Shown: positions 7,389 through 13,300 of the stretch, in pieces
Numbering within the stretch: position 1 is the stretch's first letter
Layout of the letters: every line of letters starts with the position of its first letter
Assembly: GCA_026770585.1 (NCBI GenBank)
Contig: MU646440.1
Span: 379,843-395,267 of the forward strand
Direction: 5' to 3'
Length of the DNA stretch: 15,425 nucleotides
From: Baffinella frigidus
Taxonomy: Eukaryota > Cryptophyceae > Cryptomonadales > Baffinellaceae
Program-made: the position numbers and the translations under genes
The notes under the pieces: generated by a model
Database searches by the model: none
What the model saw: the letters and a program-made list of their open reading frames with translations, nothing else
Told to the model about the DNA's origin: nothing

Positions 7389-10300
7389 GTCCGCCTGCAA
7401 CCCCCTTCCTTCCAGCCCTCCCCCTCCAGCCCAGCTCAAATCGCCTGAGGCCATTTTTGGGCCCGGTGGCGGATCCTTGGGTGCAGGCCCAAGACCAGGC
7501 GAGGTGCACGTCACCAGCGCGGGACCCTGCGCGTTCCGAGGCTGGAATGCAGTGCTGCCTGCATTGTGCACTCGTCGAGCCTCATTTCCACGTACACTGC
7601 AACGCTCAGCGCGCGGTTCCCCATGGCAGCAGCTGACGCACGCTGCGAACAGGTGCGGGAGGTGCAGCGCGACGGGCTGCAGTTCAAAATCCGCGCCTCG
7701 TGCGTCGAGATCTACAACGAGTCGGTCTGCTCCCGCGCCACCATCCAACTTCCTTTTTTCTCTCAATCGCGTCCCCACCCGATGAAAACTTTCATACCGC
7801 GTCCCCACACACTGCTTTCCCACCGCCGCCTCATCCCTTGGAAGCTGGTTGTTCACGCCCTGATATAACGAAACCTCCATGGGGGGTCCAGGCGAAACGT
7901 AGCCTCCGTGGAGGAAACTAGTGTCCGAGGCCATGCAATCTGAACCGCCTTTTATGCTATCTCAAGGGTTAATTTTGTCAGATTTTGCTATTTTAGCGTC
8001 GACATAGCTTTTTCATAGGTCAAAAGACACATCAAGATAGCAAAAACAAGATTTAATTTGCATGGCCTCGCCCATGAAAACGTAGCTCCCCATGGAGGCT
8101 ACGTTTCACACGATGCTGTCGGGCCGCCCAGTAAGCTTGGCTCTAACCCTAACCCCAAAACCCTGCACCCAAGGTGCATTACGCACTCAGCCGTTTCGCT
8201 CACTTCGTCCTGGAACTGGACTTGAAGCTGTACGCCTTGTGCGCTTCAGCGCCCAAACCCCGAACCCGACTCACAGAGGGCCCTTCGGGGGTTATTCAAA
8301 AGTCAATTTTCAAGGGAAGACGGTATTCAAAAGTCAATTTTTTGACGAAAACGGCTCCAAGAACGAGCAAACGGCTCCAAGAACGAGCACCGCATAACCC
8401 TCGACGGGCCTGGCGTGGACCAGGTGATTGATCTGCTGAAGTTCTCGCGGACGTCTGAGGGCCGCTCCAACCTCCCCGTCAAGTTCGACACCGCCCGCGG
8501 GTCCGTACCCACACAGCGGGCCACAAAGGGATTTTCGCCCCAAATCGGGCCACCTTTCCGTTACCTTATCCGTAAGACCCCCCCCTATGCCCCTACGGGT
8601 TGCCTACCGTAGGGTCGTAGGCCTTATTGATTAGGGGTTATTCCGAGGGCCGCTCCAACCTCCCCGTCAAGGTCGACATCGCCCGCGGGTCACTCCCCCG
8701 ACCATGTGTTCACCTGCCCTCACGATTGGACCAAATCGCCGATGTTAGATTTGAGATTTACCCTTGATTGACCCTTGCAGAGACCCCGGATCTGGGGTCT
8801 CTGCGAGGGTAAACCTCAAGTCTAAAATCGATGATTTGGTCCAACCGGGAGGGTTGGTGGGTGTTTTCTCGCACGTCCGAAGGGCGCTCCAACCTGCCCG
8901 TCAAGTTCGACACCGCCCGGGGGTCCGTACCCCGACCATGTGTGTTTTACTGCACGAGTGTGTTTTCAATGAGGAACCCAGATTACCTGAGGCAGAGCTA
9001 GAAAACAGATATCGCACGCTGCAGGGTGCCACACGAGAATGCTAGAGGGGCCTATTTAAAACCAGGGTGCTTTAAAACGTGGGCATTTGTGTAGTAACTT
9101 TCGTTGATTGGTCACGTTACTAGCCATATATTGGCCAGTCACGAAGTTGGAATACCTTATCCTGGCACAAATATCTACAACTTCTCATATAAATAGGCCC
9201 CTCTAGCATTCTCGAGTGGTGAGCGTGGACGTATTTGGCCACGCCAGGTTAGAAGTTGAAATTCCATTTTACTACACGATCTTCGAGTAAAGGTGATTAT
9301 ACTGTGGCACAATTCGGAAGGCATATGTGGCGCTGCTGCTGGTTGTTTGGCAATAAGTTAACGAATCTCTCTGGCAGGTCGTTTTTCGTGGGAGACCTCT
9401 CGTATGGGAAGTGCCCGTCGGAGGAGGACCTACTGCGGCTGTATATGAAGGCGCTGCGCAACCGGTCTCACCGGCACCCCATACTCATAACCTGCCATAA
9501 TCCTAGACTCGTAACCTGTAGTAACCCTAGACTCATAACCTACCAGCTTCGTGAGTCACCCTTCCCACACAGTGGACTGCCAACCTTTCATCAAAAGTCA
9601 ACTTGCCTTGTGGCACTTGACTTTAAGGATTTTCTGGTACAATTTGGTCACGTAACACCCTGCATTCCAGATCCAACGAACCCCTTGTAGCCCACCGTGT
9701 GGTTTCGGAACACCCCTGATCCAGTTGCACTGCATGCTATGTTACGCATGGGGTTTACCCCCAAGATAGCAACACCCACCCTCACATGCCACACCTAAAA
9801 GCCCAAGGTAGCATAAAAAGTCTCCCGCTTAGCTGCGGCCGAGTTCCTTTTCGCCTTGAATTCAAGGCGAAATTCTGGTTGGGTTCCAGGGCAATGGATA
9901 AGATTCTAGTAAAAATCGTTTGGGAGGACTGTATCCGTGAAGCCCCCGGTGGCTGCTAATTCGATTTCGGAACATCCTTGATCCAGTTGCACGTTTTATG
10001 CTACCTTGGGCTTTTAGGTGTGGCATGTGAGGGTGGGTGTTGCTATCTTGGGGGTAAAACCCATGCCCAACATAGCATACACCACTCGAGGCTGGAAGAG
10101 GGAGTATTTTAAATGTGGGGTTGTCAAATTTAGTACCAGTCACGGGCATGCTTGGTCACGTACCTCAAGTAATAACTTGAGACACGTGACCAAATGCGCC
10201 CCTATTTGTGTGAAAATTTCTACACATTTCTTTTTTTTCTTCACTTGTAAAAGAATCACTGTTTTAAAATAGTCACATTTCTAGCCTCGAGTGGCACGTG

Positions 10301-13300
10301 CAACTGATTGCGTGATGTTCCAAAATCAGGTCGGTGGCCTCGCATGAGATGAACCGCGATTCGTCAAGATCGCACGCGATCCTCACCATTTACGTCGACT
10401 CTATGGTCCGTGGCCTCCAACACCCACTTAGCGGCGACCGAGTTCCCCTCCCCCCCGGATATCCGGGGGAAATGCTGTTAGAATCCAATGCAAATGGATG
10501 ATAGACTCAGGGTTGGTTGGCTCAACGGGAGGCGACACGCGAGAGCAGAAAGATTCTCTAGAGAGTCACCTACCCAGAGTCATATATCACCGAGTATACA
10601 CCGTATACGAAGATAATATTCTAGTAAAAATAGTTTTTTAATATTCTAGTAAAAATAGTTTGTTTTTAGATGGACTGTATCCGTGAAGCCCCCGTTGGCT
10701 GCTAAGTGGTAACTTTGTGTCAGTCTATTTGAACTCACCAATCTGGTGAGCCCGGGCTCTTTTCCGCTCCAAAGTTGACGGATATGTACTGCACATCAGC
10801 ACACCCAGCATATCAACTTGAGGATAGTCGGTCAACCCGAGTGAGGCAGAGCCGACACACACCAAACACCAAACACCAAACACCAAACACCAAACACACC
10901 CGCAACCCAGATTAATCCACGCCCTATTCCGAGTGAAGAGTCGCATGCTGCACCACCGCTCGGTTCTGGGCAGACACGGGCGTATCGCCACTGGGGAATT
11001 GGTTTGTGTCTTCTATATCTCCTTATAGTGGGCGTGACTGTGTAAAGTCACTCCGGTCATCCTACATGGGGTAGCATCTCCAGACAGGGGGTTCGCCACG
11101 CTACCCGCCGCTCCTGCGCACACAGCACAGCTTCATGCCTGCTTCAACAGGCTGGCCTCGAGGTGTTGACCGCTGCCAGAATCCTGGTCTGCGAAATGTG
11201 AGAAAGAGGACGGGGGGTCCAGGTGCAACGGATAATCGATCGATGGGGATTCCAGGTGCACCGCTGGGAGAATCTTGATCTGAGAATGAGGGATTTCCAT
11301 GGGGGGTCCAGGTGCAAGGTGAAGGGGGGGCACATTACGACTGTTGACCGCTGCCAGAATCTTGGTCTGCGAAATCTCAGAAAACGATGGGGGTCCCAGG
11401 TACAACGCTGGGAGAATTGTATCTGAGAAAGAGGGATATCCATGGGGTTTCCAGGTACAAGGTGAAGGGGGGCACATCACGACTGCTGACCGCTGCCAGA
11501 ATCTTGGTCTGAGAAAGAGGGATTTCCATGGGTGGTCCAGGTGTTCTGCAAAACCTGAGAAAGAGCATGGGGATTCCAGGTGCAAGGAGAAGGGGGGCAC
11601 ATCACGACGCGGCACGGCAAGATCTCGTTTGTCGATCTCGCTGGGTCCGAGCGTCTCAAAGACTCCCATTCTCAGGTCCGACCCCGACTCCCATTCTCAG
11701 GTCCGACCACGAGACTCACCCCGACCCACCACACAGCGGACTTCGAAGGGATTTCGAACTACCCCGCAGCGGTAAGACCTAGGACCCTACGGTAGGCAAC
11801 CCGTAGGGGTTTAGGGGGGTTCTTAGGGACGAGGTAACGGAAAGGTGGCCCGATTTGGGCCGATAATCCCCAAACGAGATCTTGTGGTCTCGCCGGGCCC
11901 GATCGCCTGAAAGATTCTCATTCTCAGGTCCCACCCACCCTGTAGGCAACTTATGGGCAAATCTTAAGTCAATCTCCCACAGATGCACTCGCATTCCGAG
12001 TGCATTTGTACGGAGGTCGACTCAAGAAACCATCAATTTGCCCATAGGCTGCCACCGGGGCGGCCCGAGACTCACCCCAACCCACCCCAAACTCATCTTG
12101 GAACATACCAGAATCTATCCACATAAACAGGCGTAAGATAGCATCATGGAATGCCTAAAATAGCATATACACCCTTATCTTTGGCGTCGGAAGCCTAAGA
12201 TAGCGGGACAGATTCTGTCTTGTTCCGAAATTAGACCCCTGTAGTGTTCAGGCCCCTGGTCGCCCAGCACCGCCTTACCACGCCAGGATGCTCGAAACAT
12301 CCACTTTTGACATCTTTCAAGGCAAACCCCTTGAATCCTTAAGTCAACCACGTCAGATCTTACGGGGATAAGGCGTCGGTTTCCCTCGATCAATCTGGCG
12401 TGGGAAGACTCTGTGGGGCGATGGTTGTTTGAAGAGGAACGGCGCTGGTGTGGGGACACCCCGGCACAACCCCACTTTAATTTCACCCCAAGCGCTGAAC
12501 CTCAACCCCCCCCCCGCCCCCTGAACCCCCAAATCCACCGGCCACCTTTTGCGAACGGAACGATACACAGTGTCTCGCTCTTTCTCGCTCCATTCTCTCT
12601 GTGAAGCGATGCTCTCTGCCACTTAGCAGCGGCCGAGGACCTTTTCGACTCGAATTCAAGGGGAAATTCCGGTTAGGTTAGAGGACAATGGATAAGATTC
12701 CAGTACAAATAGTTTAGATGGACTGTATCCGTAAAGCCCCCGGTGGCTGCTAAGTGGTTGTGCAGGCTCGTTGGCGACCTGCCCCGCCCGGTCGCCAACG
12801 TTACATTACTGAAGATTGATTTATTTAAATTGAGTTATCCGAGTATTTTAGTTAATTGTGTGGTTGGCTTGCGCGGTCGCGCTCGGCTGGATTCCGCTGC
12901 GTGACAACCATGATGTCGCGATTTCTGGTGATAATGAATTCCATGGGGGCAGGGTTCGACGCTGCGCGAAACTGGCTCCATCAATAAGTCGATTTTCACG
13001 CTCGGCAAGGTCTTATCGCCCCACTCGAGGCTAGAAATGTGACCATTTCAAAAGTTTTAACTTTACACGTCCTTTACAAGTGGACTAATGTGTAAATTCT
13101 CCCACCTGGGGCAAATAACCTGACTATTTATGTGAAAATTACTCTTGCCGCCTCACCCTCCTCTCTTAGGCTGATAGACTTTTGTATCACTCAACTCAAG
13201 GCTCAAGAGCCTCGTGCAGGAACTGTATCGAGAGTAATAAAGAAGAAGCAGAAGCAGAAGAAGAAGAAGAAGCCTAAGCCTCGCCCTCCACTCTTCGCCA

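Larger units (their letters stand above)
9702..10326. mobile_element. Composite nested inverted-repeat structure in intron 4
   Basis: Two direct copies of a ~28-bp end (TTTCGGAACA, then GATCCAGTTGCAC) stand at 9702 and 9965, and an inverted, diverged copy at about 10299-10326 ends just before exon 5. Between them, 9733-9818 and 9994-10079 are 86-bp arms in inverted orientation with few mismatches (TTTTATGCTACCTTGGGCTT, GGTGTTGCTATCTTGGGGGT). A CCACTTAGCAGC-family element lies between the arms (9825-9959), and a CCACTCGAG-family element lies inside the right part (10082-10294). At least three rounds of insertion or duplication are implied. Confidence 0.75.

Noticed and set aside
7245-7934. Minus-strand frame of 229 codons
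   Set aside because: Antisense of kinesin exons 1-2 and intron 1; the plus strand holds unmistakable kinesin motifs.
8376-8423. Upstream extension of kinesin exon 3 (open frame reading ITLDGPGVDQ)
   Set aside because: Open in frame, but kinesins have no insertion between EIYNE and DLL; the acceptor CCAG at 8420-8423 gives the conserved join.
10859-10897. CRISPR-like array
   Set aside because: Simple ACCAAAC microsatellite with no spacers; none of the tandem repeats in the window has the repeat-unique spacer pattern, and the sequence is eukaryotic.
12769-12800. Bacterial-type terminator
   Set aside because: A good hairpin, but there is no T-run and the context is a eukaryotic intron.
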